This document shows positions 15,280 to 23,306 of a stretch of DNA of 64,000 nt, piece by piece; position 1 is the stretch's first letter; every line of letters begins with the position of its first letter. Both the position numbers and the translations under genes were made by a program. The notes under the pieces are model-generated. The model searched no databases, was not told where the DNA came from, and saw only the letters and a program-made list of their open reading frames with translations. This DNA comes from Flavobacterium terrigena (lineage in GTDB: Bacteria > Bacteroidota > Bacteroidia > Flavobacteriales > Flavobacteriaceae), in contig NZ_FNYA01000008.1 of NCBI RefSeq assembly GCF_900108955.1, positions 62,001-126,000 of the forward strand, given 5' to 3'.

Positions 15280-16407
15280 ATGTCAGGAATTTACATCCAC
15301 ATACCCTTCTGCAAGCAAGCTTGTCATTACTGCGATTTCCATTTTTCGACTTCCATGAAGAAGAAAGACGAGATGGTTTTGGCTTTAGTGAAAGAAATGG
15401 AACTGCGAAAAAATGAATTTCAAAATGAAATTATAGAAACCATTTATTTCGGTGGTGGAACGCCGAGTGTATTATCGATTGACGATATACGATTTTTAAT
15501 TGATGCAGTTTACAAACATTATCAAGTGGTTGAAAATCCGGAAATTACTTTAGAAGCGAATCCAGATGATTTGGATAATGAAATCATTCTTCAATATGCT
15601 AATTCTCCAATAAACCGCTTGTCAATTGGTGTGCAATCGTTTTTTGAAGACGATTTACAACTCATGAATCGTGCTCACAATTCGGCGGAAGCCAAAAAAT
15701 GTTTAGAATTCGCCACGCAACATTTCGATAATATTTCGATCGATCTAATTTACGGAATGCCCAATATGAGCAATGAAAAATGGTTGCAAAATATTGAAAC
15801 GGCATTAAGTTTTAATATTCCACATATTTCCAGTTATGCGTTAACGGTTGAACCAAAAACGGCTTTACATAAAATGATTAAATCTGGGTCAATTCCTGCT
15901 TTAGATGACGATTTAGCGCAACAACATTTTCATATTTTAATCGATAAGCTTCAAGAAAACGGATTTGTACATTACGAATTATCGAACTTTGGGAAGCCAG
16001 ATTATTTTTCGAAAAACAACACAGCGTATTGGTTAGGAAAAAAATATATTGGAATCGGTCCGTCCGCACATAGTTATAATGGTAAAAATAGAAGTTGGAA
16101 TATTGCCAATAATTCGCTGTATTTAAAAGCGATTGCAGAAAATAAATTACCGTCAGAAACAGAAATTTTATCAAAAACCGACCAATATAACGAATATATC
16201 ATGACAGGTTTACGAACGTTTTGGGGTGTTTCTTTGGAAAGAATTGAAACCGAATTCGGAGCAGATTATTTAAACTATTTACTGCAACAATCAGAAAAAT
16301 ACATTTCAGACAATTTGTTAGAAATTGAAAACAATGTTTTAAAAACGACTAAAAAAGGAAAATTTTTGAGTGATGGTATTGCAAGTGATTTGTTTATGCT
16401 GAACTAG
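15280..16407 (+). CDS. hemW: radical SAM heme chaperone HemW
   Basis: A 375-aa radical SAM protein. The 4Fe-4S cysteines are C11, C15 and C18 in PFCKQACHYCDF, with the C-x3-C-x2-C spacing and following F of the HemW/HemN group. GGGTPS (SAM binding) and the late segment NNTAYWLGKKYIGIGPSAHS match HemW. Family proteins of this length are now understood as heme-trafficking proteins and not as coproporphyrinogen dehydrogenases. I start at ATG 15280 (MSGIYIHIPFC); a TTG five codons earlier is less likely. A weak hairpin overlaps the stop codon (16396-16416). Confidence 0.92.
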   Translation: MSGIYIHIPFCKQACHYCDFHFSTSMKKKDEMVLALVKEMELRKNEFQNEIIETIYFGGGTPSVLSIDDIRFLIDAVYKHYQVVENPEITLEANPDDLDNEIILQYANSPINRLSIGVQSFFEDDLQLMNRAHNSAEAKKCLEFATQHFDNISIDLIYGMPNMSNEKWLQNIETALSFNIPHISSYALTVEPKTALHKMIKSGSIPALDDDLAQQHFHILIDKLQENGFVHYELSNFGKPDYFSKNNTAYWLGKKYIGIGPSAHSYNGKNRSWNIANNSLYLKAIAENKLPSETEILSKTDQYNEYIMTGLRTFWGVSLERIETEFGADYLNYLLQQSEKYISDNLLEIENNVLKTTKKGKFLSDGIASDLFMLN

Positions 16408-16463
16408 TTTCAGCATCTGTTTTAATCTGAATTTATTTTAGATTCTAATTCAAAAGTTAATTT

Positions 16464-16748
16464 ATGATTAAAGGATATATTTATATAATGTCAAATAAAA
16501 ACTTGTCGGTTCTTTATATTGGTGCGACAAAAGATTTGAAAAGTAGAATAGATAGCCATTTAAACGGAACTGGAGCAGTTTTTACAAAAAAATATAACGC
16601 CAATATTTTACTTTATTTTGAAGAATTTGATGATTATCAGGATGCCTTTAAAAGAGAGAAACAATTGAAAAATTGGCATAAAGAATGGAAATGGAATTTA
16701 ATTAAAATTTCAAATCCTCAATTAAAAGATTTATATTTGGATTTATAA
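16464..16748 (+). CDS. stand-alone GIY-YIG nuclease-domain protein
   Basis: A 94-aa protein consisting of little more than a GIY-YIG domain: GYIYIMSNKNLSVLYIGATK (the two triads), R28 in LKSRIDSH, and the FKREKQLKNWHKEWKWNLI segment with the metal-binding Glu. Such UPF0213-like proteins are common and often multicopy in Flavobacterium; some may act in DNA repair, most are uncharacterised. Not linked to an intron or mobile element here. Confidence 0.88.
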   Translation: MIKGYIYIMSNKNLSVLYIGATKDLKSRIDSHLNGTGAVFTKKYNANILLYFEEFDDYQDAFKREKQLKNWHKEWKWNLIKISNPQLKDLYLDL

Positions 16749-16818
16749 TTTACAGTCTCTATTGTTAAAACACGAAAGGTGTTAATACAAAAAAGATACT
16801 GAAACAAGTTCAGTATAA

Positions 16819-17577
16819 ATGAAAGCTACTATAAATAACTTCAAAATTGACTTATCAAAACCCATTGATATTTCTTTACCCTTATCCAACACGGATGCGA
16901 ATCCAATTGCGTGGTATATTGACAAACCTGTAATTGAACCCGTAACTTTTGAAAATTGGATAGGAAAAGTTTCTGAAGGAAGTTCTACTAATTTCAATAA
17001 TATATTTTTCAATCCACACGGCCATGGCACGCATACTGAGTGTTTAGGTCATATTACAACGGAGTTTTATTCTATCAATCAGTGTTTGAAGCAATTTTTC
17101 TTCATGGCGGAAGTTATTTCTATTCAACCAGAAAAAAGAAATGAGGATTTTGTGATTACGAAAAGCCAAATTGAAGATTCTCTGGATGGTTCAGCTCCAG
17201 AAGCGATAATCATTCGAACGATTCCCAACGTTTCGGATAAAAAATCAAAAAACTATTCGCATACCAATCCGCCTTATTTGTTAGAAGAAGCCGCGACATA
17301 CATTCGAGAAATCGGAATTAAACATTTGCTTATCGATTTACCAAGTGTAGATAGGGAAGAAGATGAAGGAAAATTATTGGCGCACAAAGCGTTTTGGAAT
17401 GTCAAAAACACCACAATATTAAATGAAGATGCGCGTTTAGATTGTACGATTACAGAATTAATTTATGTAGACGATTCCGTTTCCGATGGAACCTATTTGC
17501 TGAATTTGCAAATTGCTTCTTTTGAAAATGATGCAAGTCCGAGTAAACCAGTTTTGTATAGTTTAGAAGCTAATTAA
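16819..17577 (+). CDS. cyclase-family metal-dependent hydrolase (kynurenine formamidase-like)
   Basis: A 252-aa protein with the cyclase/kynurenine-formamidase-like fold. The metal-binding segment reads NPHGHGTHTECLGHI, corresponding to the family H-x-G-T-H-x-D/E site. PIDISLPLSN at the N-terminus and the late LLIDLPSVDREEDEG (D-x-P-S-x-D) are also conserved. Related enzymes hydrolyse N-formylkynurenine, isatin or similar amides. No other tryptophan-catabolic genes are present, so the substrate is open. The next gene begins 8 bp downstream, so the two probably form an operon. Confidence 0.85.
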   Translation: MKATINNFKIDLSKPIDISLPLSNTDANPIAWYIDKPVIEPVTFENWIGKVSEGSSTNFNNIFFNPHGHGTHTECLGHITTEFYSINQCLKQFFFMAEVISIQPEKRNEDFVITKSQIEDSLDGSAPEAIIIRTIPNVSDKKSKNYSHTNPPYLLEEAATYIREIGIKHLLIDLPSVDREEDEGKLLAHKAFWNVKNTTILNEDARLDCTITELIYVDDSVSDGTYLLNLQIASFENDASPSKPVLYSLEAN

Positions 17578-17584
17578 TAAGAAT

Positions 17585-17944
17585 ATGAATATTCAACAAC
17601 TATATGAATTTTGCTTGTCAAAAAAGGGTGTAACTGAACACTTTCCTTTTGATGAAGATACTTTGGTGTTTAAAGTTGGTGGAAAAATGTTTTGCTTGAC
17701 TTCCTTAAAGCAATGGGAAAAAGACGAGCCAAGTTTGAATTTAAAATGTGATCCAGATAAAGCAGAAGAACTTCGAGCTCAATATGAGGCTATAAAACCT
17801 GGTTATCATATGAGTAAAAAGCATTGGAATACGGTAGATTTTCATTCAGATGTCAACGATAAAATGATGTGTGAATTAATTAACGATTCTTACGATTTGG
17901 TTTTTAGGAGTTTAACTAAAAAAATCCAATCAGAAATAATATAA
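17585..17944 (+). CDS. MmcQ/YjbR family protein
   Basis: A 119-aa protein with the CyaY-like MmcQ/YjbR fold: FCLSKKGVTEHFPFDEDTLVFKVGGKMFCL, LNLKCDPDKAEELR, GYHMSKKHWNTV. Proteins of this family are small, soluble and mostly uncharacterised; some are annotated as DNA-binding. It is encoded 8 bp after the cyclase-family gene. Confidence 0.9.
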   Translation: MNIQQLYEFCLSKKGVTEHFPFDEDTLVFKVGGKMFCLTSLKQWEKDEPSLNLKCDPDKAEELRAQYEAIKPGYHMSKKHWNTVDFHSDVNDKMMCELINDSYDLVFRSLTKKIQSEII

Positions 17945-17990
17945 CGTCACTTCGAGTGTTCCGATTTTTCATCGGAATGTATCGAGAAGA
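17945..17990. repeat. interspersed Flavobacterium repeat (cttcgag ... atcgagaag)
   Basis: CGTCACTTCGAGTG, then a small hairpin CCGAT-ttttc-ATCGG, then TGTATCGAGAAG. Sequences of this form recur between genes in this genus, from memory. It directly follows the stop codon at 17944. No function assigned. Confidence 0.6.
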
Positions 17991-18051
17991 GAAAATTAGG
18001 CATTACTTTTGATAAACATAAAGCAACAAACTATAAACTATATATTTTATT

Positions 18052-18774
18052 ATGATAGATAATTTAAAGAAAATATTAAACGAAGATCAAGATCCGAAAG
18101 CCATTGAGAAAATTACTTCTAAACTAGAGAATTTATTAATGTCTAATGAAGAAGTAGGTTATATTGCCGTACAGAAAAAACCAGCAATAACTGTTTTTCC
18201 AGATAGTATTGTGGTAACTAACAAACGAATTATTTTATGTAAGCCTAAAAACTTAGGTTTATCAATGGAATTTATGGATTACGATTGGGATGATATCGCT
18301 GGAACTTTTGTAAAAGAAGGTTTTTTAGGATCCGATTTTACCTTTTCTACAAAAACTGAATTAACACATACGGTTGATTATTTGCCTAAAAATCAAGCGC
18401 GTAAATTATATACGTATGCGAAAGAACAATTGGATATATTGAAAAAGGGAGTATCAACAAATATAAATCCCGTTCCAGATACTGAAATTGAAGCTGCTGT
18501 TGAAGCTGCTGCTGCAAATGCTGCAGTTGAAGTTGAAGAAGTTCCAACAGAAGAGGTAACACATTTTGCGGAAATTATTTCGGCAGATATGATTCCTCCA
18601 GTACAAGATACAGAATTAGAAGTGCCAATTCCACATCATGAAAAGAAACTTTCCGATTTATCTAAAGACGAATTATTTGATAAGTTAAATAATTATAAGA
18701 AGTTGTTAGATAATGGCTTAATTCTTCAAGGAGAATACGACAGATTGAAAAATGAAATTTTACCGTTGTTGTAA
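18052..18774 (+). CDS. bacterial PH-domain protein with C-terminal SHOCT
   Basis: A 240-aa soluble protein. Residues of about 35-130 form a bacterial PH-like domain (GYIAVQKKPAITVFPDSIVVTNKRIILCKPK, then WDDIAGTFVKEGFLGSDFTFST). A low-complexity A/E/V-rich linker (145-190) leads to a short C-terminal SHOCT helix pair (DLSKDELFDKLNNYKKLLDNGLILQGEYDRLKNEILPLL). The PH/SHOCT pairing is widespread and its role is not established. It is followed by a strong terminator, then by the element boundary, so this is the last host gene before the insertion. Confidence 0.85.
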   Translation: MIDNLKKILNEDQDPKAIEKITSKLENLLMSNEEVGYIAVQKKPAITVFPDSIVVTNKRIILCKPKNLGLSMEFMDYDWDDIAGTFVKEGFLGSDFTFSTKTELTHTVDYLPKNQARKLYTYAKEQLDILKKGVSTNINPVPDTEIEAAVEAAAANAAVEVEEVPTEEVTHFAEIISADMIPPVQDTELEVPIPHHEKKLSDLSKDELFDKLNNYKKLLDNGLILQGEYDRLKNEILPLL

Positions 18775-18793
18775 GATTTGAATAAAAATAAAA

Positions 18794-18824
18794 AAAACCG
18801 ACAATTTTACTTGTCGGTTTTTTT
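18794..18824 (+). terminator. terminator of the PH-SHOCT gene
   Basis: An 11-bp stem, AAAACCGACAA/TTGTCGGTTTT, with loop TTTTAC and a T run. Confidence 0.92.
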
Positions 18825-18848
18825 ATGAGGTTTAGTTAATTAGTAAAA

Positions 18849-18876
18849 ACAAAAAACCCCGACAAAGTCGGGGTTT
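18849..18876 (-). terminator. displaced host terminator of tRNA-Phe
   Basis: AAACCCCGAC/GTCGGGGTTT with loop AAA, the A run to its left being the T tract on the minus strand. It lies just beyond the orphan tRNA-Phe 3' fragment. It was probably the original terminator of the tRNA gene before the island inserted. Confidence 0.75.
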
Positions 18877-18878
18877 AA

Positions 18879-18891
18879 GTGGTACCTCCAG
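18879..18891 (-). other. attL core (orphan 3' fragment of tRNA-Phe)
   Basis: GTGGTACCTCCAG, identical to 41516-41528. On the minus strand it is the last 12 bases of tRNA-Phe plus one. The sequence beyond it (tacctcat) does not continue the tRNA. Confidence 0.85.
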
Positions 18892-18921
18892 TACCTCATT
18901 TACGTAAACACTAATCAAGTT

Positions 18922-18937
18922 CAATTAACGTTAATTG
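18922..18937. promoter_or_regulatory. 16-bp perfect palindrome near attL
   Basis: CAATTAAC followed by its exact complement GTTAATTG, 31 bp inside attL and about 150 bp before the integrase. It is a possible excisionase or integrase accessory site; no protein can be assigned from sequence alone. Confidence 0.4.
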
Positions 18938-19032
18938 TTATTAATAATATGTAATGACCTGTAAATAAAGATTTAGTATGATATTTAATATTATTTAGTT
19001 TTATTTTTGTTTACTAAATGGTGTCACTTATG

Positions 19033-19063
19033 TTGTCCCTTTAATATTAATTTATTATATTTG
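19033..19063 (+). promoter_or_regulatory. promoter of the integrase gene
   Basis: TTG at 19033-19035, 20-base spacer, TATATTTG at 19056-19063, 22 bases before the ATG at 19085. Confidence 0.72.
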
Positions 19064-19084
19064 GGTACAACATTAAATTAAGGT

Positions 19085-20380
19085 ATGAGAACTAGTGGTA
19101 CAGTCAATTTTAGATTAAAAGAGTCAACAAAAGAAGAAAAACCTATCTTCTTAGATTTTTCCTATGGGAGAAATAAAAGGTTTAAATATGCAGTGGGATA
19201 CTCTGTACTTCCTAAATATTGGACAGGCTCAGAAATTAAAAATGTTGTTGCGGTTAGAAACTCAAATCAAATAAATGATTTACTAAGAGATTTAAAATCC
19301 GAAATCTTAAATTTTGTAAGTGATTGTGATGCAAAGCAAATTGTTTTATCTAACGATGTATTTAGAGCTCATTTAAATAAATTTACTCATAAAAATCAAC
19401 TTGAGGAAGTAGTAGAAATAAAACAAAATTTGTTTGGTTATTTTGATAAATATATAGCTCATAAATCCAAAGAGTTAAATAGGGGTGACAAAAGTGTAAC
19501 TATTAGGTCTTATAAACAAACATTTAAACATCTTAGGGAATTTGAATTTGATTCGGGGTATATAGTTGATTTCGAAACAATTGATAATGAATTCTATATT
19601 GAATTTGTAGATTATATGAATAACAAAGAATATAAAAAAGGAGTTTGTTATTCAGGAAATACAATTGGAAAGCATATTAAAAACTTTAAAACATTTATGA
19701 ATTCAAGTTTGCAAGAAGAATTACATTCTAATATGAAATTCAAAAAATTTAAAGTTTTTACTGAACAAACAACTGCAATTTATTTAACTCTTGACGAACA
19801 AAAAAGTTTATTAGATTTAGATTTATCTGAAACACCTCACCATGAACTTGCAAGAGATGTTTTTATTATTGGTTGTGAAATTGGTCAAAGAATTAGTGAT
19901 TATAATGATTTAAGTAGGCATACAATAGAGAGGCATGAAAATGAGGAATATATCAAGATTAATCAACAAAAAACTGGAAATACAGTACTTTGTAAAATAA
20001 CTCCTGCAATACGTTTTATTATGGATAAGAGATACGAAGGTAAATTTCCTCCTAAAATTTTAGAACAAAAACTTAATGATTATATAAAGATAGTTGGTAA
20101 AAAAGCAAAAATCAACGAAAAGGTTAAATGTGAAATGACTAGAGGTGGTGCGAAAGTTCAAACTGAGGAGTTCAAATATAATCTGATTATGGGGCATAGC
20201 GCAAGAAGGAGCTTCTGTACGCTTAAATTTAAAGCTGGTATGCCAGTCCATTATATAAAATTACTTTCTGGACACCAAACAGATTCAGAATTTTTTAAGT
20301 ATATCCGTAATCCTAAAGAAGAAAGAATTGCTCAAATCACAGCAACAAAGGAATTTACTGATTCAAGTTTAACGATATAA
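19085..20380 (+). CDS. tyrosine recombinase (site-specific integrase)
   Basis: A 431-aa integrase with an N-terminal arm-binding region, a SAM-like core-binding domain (about 110-220) and a C-terminal catalytic domain. The catalytic residues are seen in order: Arg in CEIGQRISDY, His and Arg in HSARRSF, His in LSGHQTDS, and the nucleophile Tyr in FFKYI near the end. It should catalyse insertion into and excision from the tRNA-Phe 3' end that bounds this element. It lies 193 bp from attL, reads inward, and has its own promoter. The next gene starts one base after its stop. Confidence 0.95.
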   Translation: MRTSGTVNFRLKESTKEEKPIFLDFSYGRNKRFKYAVGYSVLPKYWTGSEIKNVVAVRNSNQINDLLRDLKSEILNFVSDCDAKQIVLSNDVFRAHLNKFTHKNQLEEVVEIKQNLFGYFDKYIAHKSKELNRGDKSVTIRSYKQTFKHLREFEFDSGYIVDFETIDNEFYIEFVDYMNNKEYKKGVCYSGNTIGKHIKNFKTFMNSSLQEELHSNMKFKKFKVFTEQTTAIYLTLDEQKSLLDLDLSETPHHELARDVFIIGCEIGQRISDYNDLSRHTIERHENEEYIKINQQKTGNTVLCKITPAIRFIMDKRYEGKFPPKILEQKLNDYIKIVGKKAKINEKVKCEMTRGGAKVQTEEFKYNLIMGHSARRSFCTLKFKAGMPVHYIKLLSGHQTDSEFFKYIRNPKEERIAQITATKEFTDSSLTI

Positions 20381-20381
20381 A

Positions 20382-21197
20382 ATGGATAAAGAGTTTAAAA
20401 ATCAATATTGTTTTAATGTGTTCAAAATTGATTGCGATATGTCATTTGAAAGATTTATTTTTTTTAATCAAACATATTTTAGGGAAATTAAAATCATGTC
20501 ACTAAATAATATTTCTGTAGAAATTCAAAATCAAATAAATTATGATGGCTTTGAAGATGAATTTAATAATTATATAGAAGACAAAATATTTAAAATCAAT
20601 AAACTTTTTGATAGCATAGTCACAATTGAAGAATTCGAAGAGTTCAACAGTTTGTTTAACTCACTAAAACAAAATATTAAAAAGAATAATTTAAAGTCTC
20701 AAATATATTTTAAATATATTACATTGAATTATAATCTTTTAAAAGCAGTTAAAAACAAATTAAATAAAAAAAAGAGGGATTTAAATTTAAAACCTGAGCC
20801 AAATTTTAATAGATTGAAAAATATTTCAACTACAAAATTTATATTAAACAAAAGTATAGGGTATGATAATACTGTCAAATTAAGAAATGATTTAATTCAA
20901 TTTCGTCTAATAGATAAAAAGCAACCTTCTGTTATTTTTTATAATGTTTTTAGAGGTTATGAAATAAATAAAAAAATTAACTGGACAGGTACTAAAGGTG
21001 ATTTGGGGTTATTCATCAAAACACTAAAAAAGTATGATTGTATATTAAATATTAATCCATACATAATTGCTAAAAATGCTTTTACTTTAGATGGAATTCA
21101 AATAAATAGTTTAAGAGATCCTAAGAAAATTGATGCTGAAAAATACTTTGAAAAAATTGAAAAAATAGTAATAAAATTTCAAAATTCGAAGTTTTGA
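20382..21197 (+). CDS. RteC-like element protein
   Basis: A 271-aa, Lys/Asn-rich protein with no signal or membrane segment. The central part (about 60-150) is helical and resembles the helical body of RteC-type proteins. The segment KKINWTGTKGDLGLFIKTL near 205-223 matches the W-T-G-S/T-K winged-helix motif seen in RteC and in many proteins encoded next to integrases in Bacteroidota elements. RteC in Bacteroides controls excision of CTnDOT-like elements. Starting one base after the integrase stop, it is almost surely co-transcribed with it, which suggests a role in element control. The family match is by eye. Confidence 0.55.
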   Translation: MDKEFKNQYCFNVFKIDCDMSFERFIFFNQTYFREIKIMSLNNISVEIQNQINYDGFEDEFNNYIEDKIFKINKLFDSIVTIEEFEEFNSLFNSLKQNIKKNNLKSQIYFKYITLNYNLLKAVKNKLNKKKRDLNLKPEPNFNRLKNISTTKFILNKSIGYDNTVKLRNDLIQFRLIDKKQPSVIFYNVFRGYEINKKINWTGTKGDLGLFIKTLKKYDCILNINPYIIAKNAFTLDGIQINSLRDPKKIDAEKYFEKIEKIVIKFQNSKF

Positions 21198-21341
21198 TAT
21201 ATTTTAATGACTTGCATAATAAATTAAAAATCAATGTATTATGTATAATTATCCATCAAATAACCCCTCATTTGTTCTAAAAAAGTTAATTGTATCCATA
21301 TTGCATTTCGTAATTTAGCACTATAACTAAAAAGAAAACTT

Positions 21342-21677
21342 ATGGATGAAATTCAAATTAAAAACCCAAACACAAATCATTTTGTGAATCAGCTTTTAGA
21401 ATATTTTGCTGATAAGGTAGCAGGAAAATTATTATCAAAATTAGAGGAATCTAATTGTTTAGTAAAAACTATTTCAATAAGTCAGGAAGAATTTATTGAG
21501 AATAAAAACGATGAGGATTTACTCTTCAAAAAAGAAGTATGTGAGCTTCTTAAAATTAAGATGCCTACTCTCAATTCTTGGAGAGTCAAAGGTGTATTAA
21601 TGCCTGATACTTATGTTGGACGGTCTCCAAGATATAAGAGAATTACTATTGAAAGGTATTTAAAGAATATTGCATAA
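21342..21677 (+). CDS. HTH protein, excisionase-like
   Basis: A 111-aa protein with a C-terminal MerR-like helix-turn-helix of the HTH_17/excisionase group: LLFKKEVCELLKIKMPTLNSWRVKGVLMPDTYVGRSPRYKRITIERYLKNI. The pattern is a helix-turn-helix followed by a wing carrying R-S-P-R-Y. The N-terminal 50 residues are an acidic helical extension. Genes of this type lie just after integrases in Bacteroidota elements and serve as directionality factors or as activators of the replication/mobilisation genes. The following intergenic hairpin may be its binding site or a terminator. Confidence 0.8.
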   Translation: MDEIQIKNPNTNHFVNQLLEYFADKVAGKLLSKLEESNCLVKTISISQEEFIENKNDEDLLFKKEVCELLKIKMPTLNSWRVKGVLMPDTYVGRSPRYKRITIERYLKNIA

Positions 21678-21689
21678 ACTTATCTAATG

Positions 21690-21726
21690 TCAATTTTAGT
21701 GTCGTCTTACACTAATTAGTAATTGA
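21690..21726. promoter_or_regulatory. two-part inverted repeat downstream of the excisionase-like gene
   Basis: TCAATT...TAGTGT-cgtctt-ACACTA...AATTGA: an inner 6-bp arm and an outer 6-bp arm, centred at about 21705. There is no T run, so a protein-binding site or an RNA hairpin in the leader of the next gene is more likely than a terminator. Confidence 0.4.
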
Positions 21727-21810
21727 CTTAATCAACACATTTATTAAGAAAAAAAAATTCCCTATTTGTAGGGGTAGGATTTTTATTGTCTAATTTTAAA
21801 GTAATAAAGT

Positions 21811-23097
21811 ATGAAAATATATATAAATAGATATTTGAATGAACAAATATTAGAAATCAAAAAAAATGAAAAAAACTTCAAATTTAATGTTGAAAAAGCA
21901 CAAATTATTATCTATCAATTAACCAATATTTCAAAAGATAATATTGATGAAGATGGTTATATATCAGTTTGCTCAGTATTGTTTAGAAAATTGACTTTTA
22001 GGGATTATAATAAATACTTAGACATACTAATAAATTTTAATTTATTAGTGCGTAAAAATTATTCAACTAAACTCAATTCTTGTAATAAATACAAAATTAT
22101 TGTGTCAGAATCAGATGCTTCTTTGTGTGAAGAAGTTGATATTTATGATTATAAATTGACTAATAAAATGAGTAGCAATATAATGCCTTCTGCAAAACAA
22201 AATTACAAGAATTTGTATAACTGGTTAAAGCATGAAGATTTTACTATTGATTATGAAAATGCAATCAATAAAATACAAGAACTTAATGCAAAACCTTGTA
22301 TTAAATTAAATTTCATTCAATCTGTAAATGCAATTAGATATAAAAATATTAGATTTATCTGCCGTCAAGCTACGGATAAACGTCTTCATACTAATATAAC
22401 AAATTTAAAAAGTGTTCTAAGGCAATTTTTATATTATAAAAGCAAAAAATTGGTTAATATAGATTTGAAAAATTCTCAAATTTATTTTCTGGCTATGTTA
22501 TTATTATCAATAAAACATAAGAAAGTAAATGAGATAAGAAATACTAATGTTAATATAATCTTGCACGAATTGCCTGAAACACTTGATATGATTGAGTTAC
22601 AACGTTTTGTTGATTTAGCTGTCAATGGTGTTTTTTATCAAGTACTTGGTCAGGAATTAATAATTGAAAAGGGGTTTAATAAATTATATGAGAAAAGAAA
22701 GTTTGATGTAAAAAGAAAACGAATGATTTATGAAATTTACGACAATCCTAAGGAGCTTATGAAGCCTATAACTTTTGAATTGCTATTCTCAAGTAATGAT
22801 ACAAATTCTAAGGAAAAAGATTGGTTTTATGAAAAATTTCCAACTATTAGCAATGTGTTAATGAAAATAAAGGAAATAGATTATACAAGTTTAGCTCTTT
22901 TACTTCAAAATATTGAATCTGATACAATATTAAATAGGGTAACAAAATTTATTAGTAAGCATTATCCACATGTTTTTATGTTGACAATTCATGATTCGAT
23001 TATGACTTTACCTGAACATGCTAATATTGTTCAGAAAGTTATTATGGATATTACATCAGAATTATTTGGATATTCGCCTAAGTTGTCTGTTGAATAA
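21811..23097 (+). CDS. family A DNA-polymerase-like protein without exonuclease domain
   Basis: A 428-aa protein whose C-terminal 260 residues carry the ordered landmarks of family A DNA polymerases. These are a T-D-K-R-L-H-T-N-I-T-N segment (188-198, compare TGRLSS..PNLQN), motif A VNIDLKNSQIYFLAM (Asp218, S222-Q223; compare DYSQIELR), motif B K318-P-I-T-F322-E-L-L-F326 (compare K-x3-F-G-x2-Y of the O helix), a Q366-N-I-E-S-D helix (compare QGTAAD) and motif C TIHDSI (His394-Asp395; compare VHDE). The last Glu of HDE is Ser. The N-terminal 150 residues are unrelated and may be a winged-helix or primase-like domain. It sits where element replication proteins usually lie. Activity is inference. 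Confidence 0.65.
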   Translation: MKIYINRYLNEQILEIKKNEKNFKFNVEKAQIIIYQLTNISKDNIDEDGYISVCSVLFRKLTFRDYNKYLDILINFNLLVRKNYSTKLNSCNKYKIIVSESDASLCEEVDIYDYKLTNKMSSNIMPSAKQNYKNLYNWLKHEDFTIDYENAINKIQELNAKPCIKLNFIQSVNAIRYKNIRFICRQATDKRLHTNITNLKSVLRQFLYYKSKKLVNIDLKNSQIYFLAMLLLSIKHKKVNEIRNTNVNIILHELPETLDMIELQRFVDLAVNGVFYQVLGQELIIEKGFNKLYEKRKFDVKRKRMIYEIYDNPKELMKPITFELLFSSNDTNSKEKDWFYEKFPTISNVLMKIKEIDYTSLALLLQNIESDTILNRVTKFISKHYPHVFMLTIHDSIMTLPEHANIVQKVIMDITSELFGYSPKLSVE

Positions 23098-23306
23098 TTG
23101 AATTGTTTTATTGCTAACTTGATATAAATAAAAATAGTTGCCAATCTTTTGGAAGATAATTGAAAATGATGGGAGAGATTACTTAAATTGTACTCTTCTT
23201 GATTAAGTGAAGTAAATTCAATAAAAATATAATAAGTTGTAAATTATTTGGCTATATTTACTAACTAAGGAAAATATTATAACAAGAAATAACTTTGTAA
23301 TTCAGA

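Noticed and set aside
16464..16748. GIY-YIG homing endonuclease
   Set aside because: It is a stand-alone 94-aa domain with no intron or DNA-recognition extension, as in the common UPF0213-like proteins.
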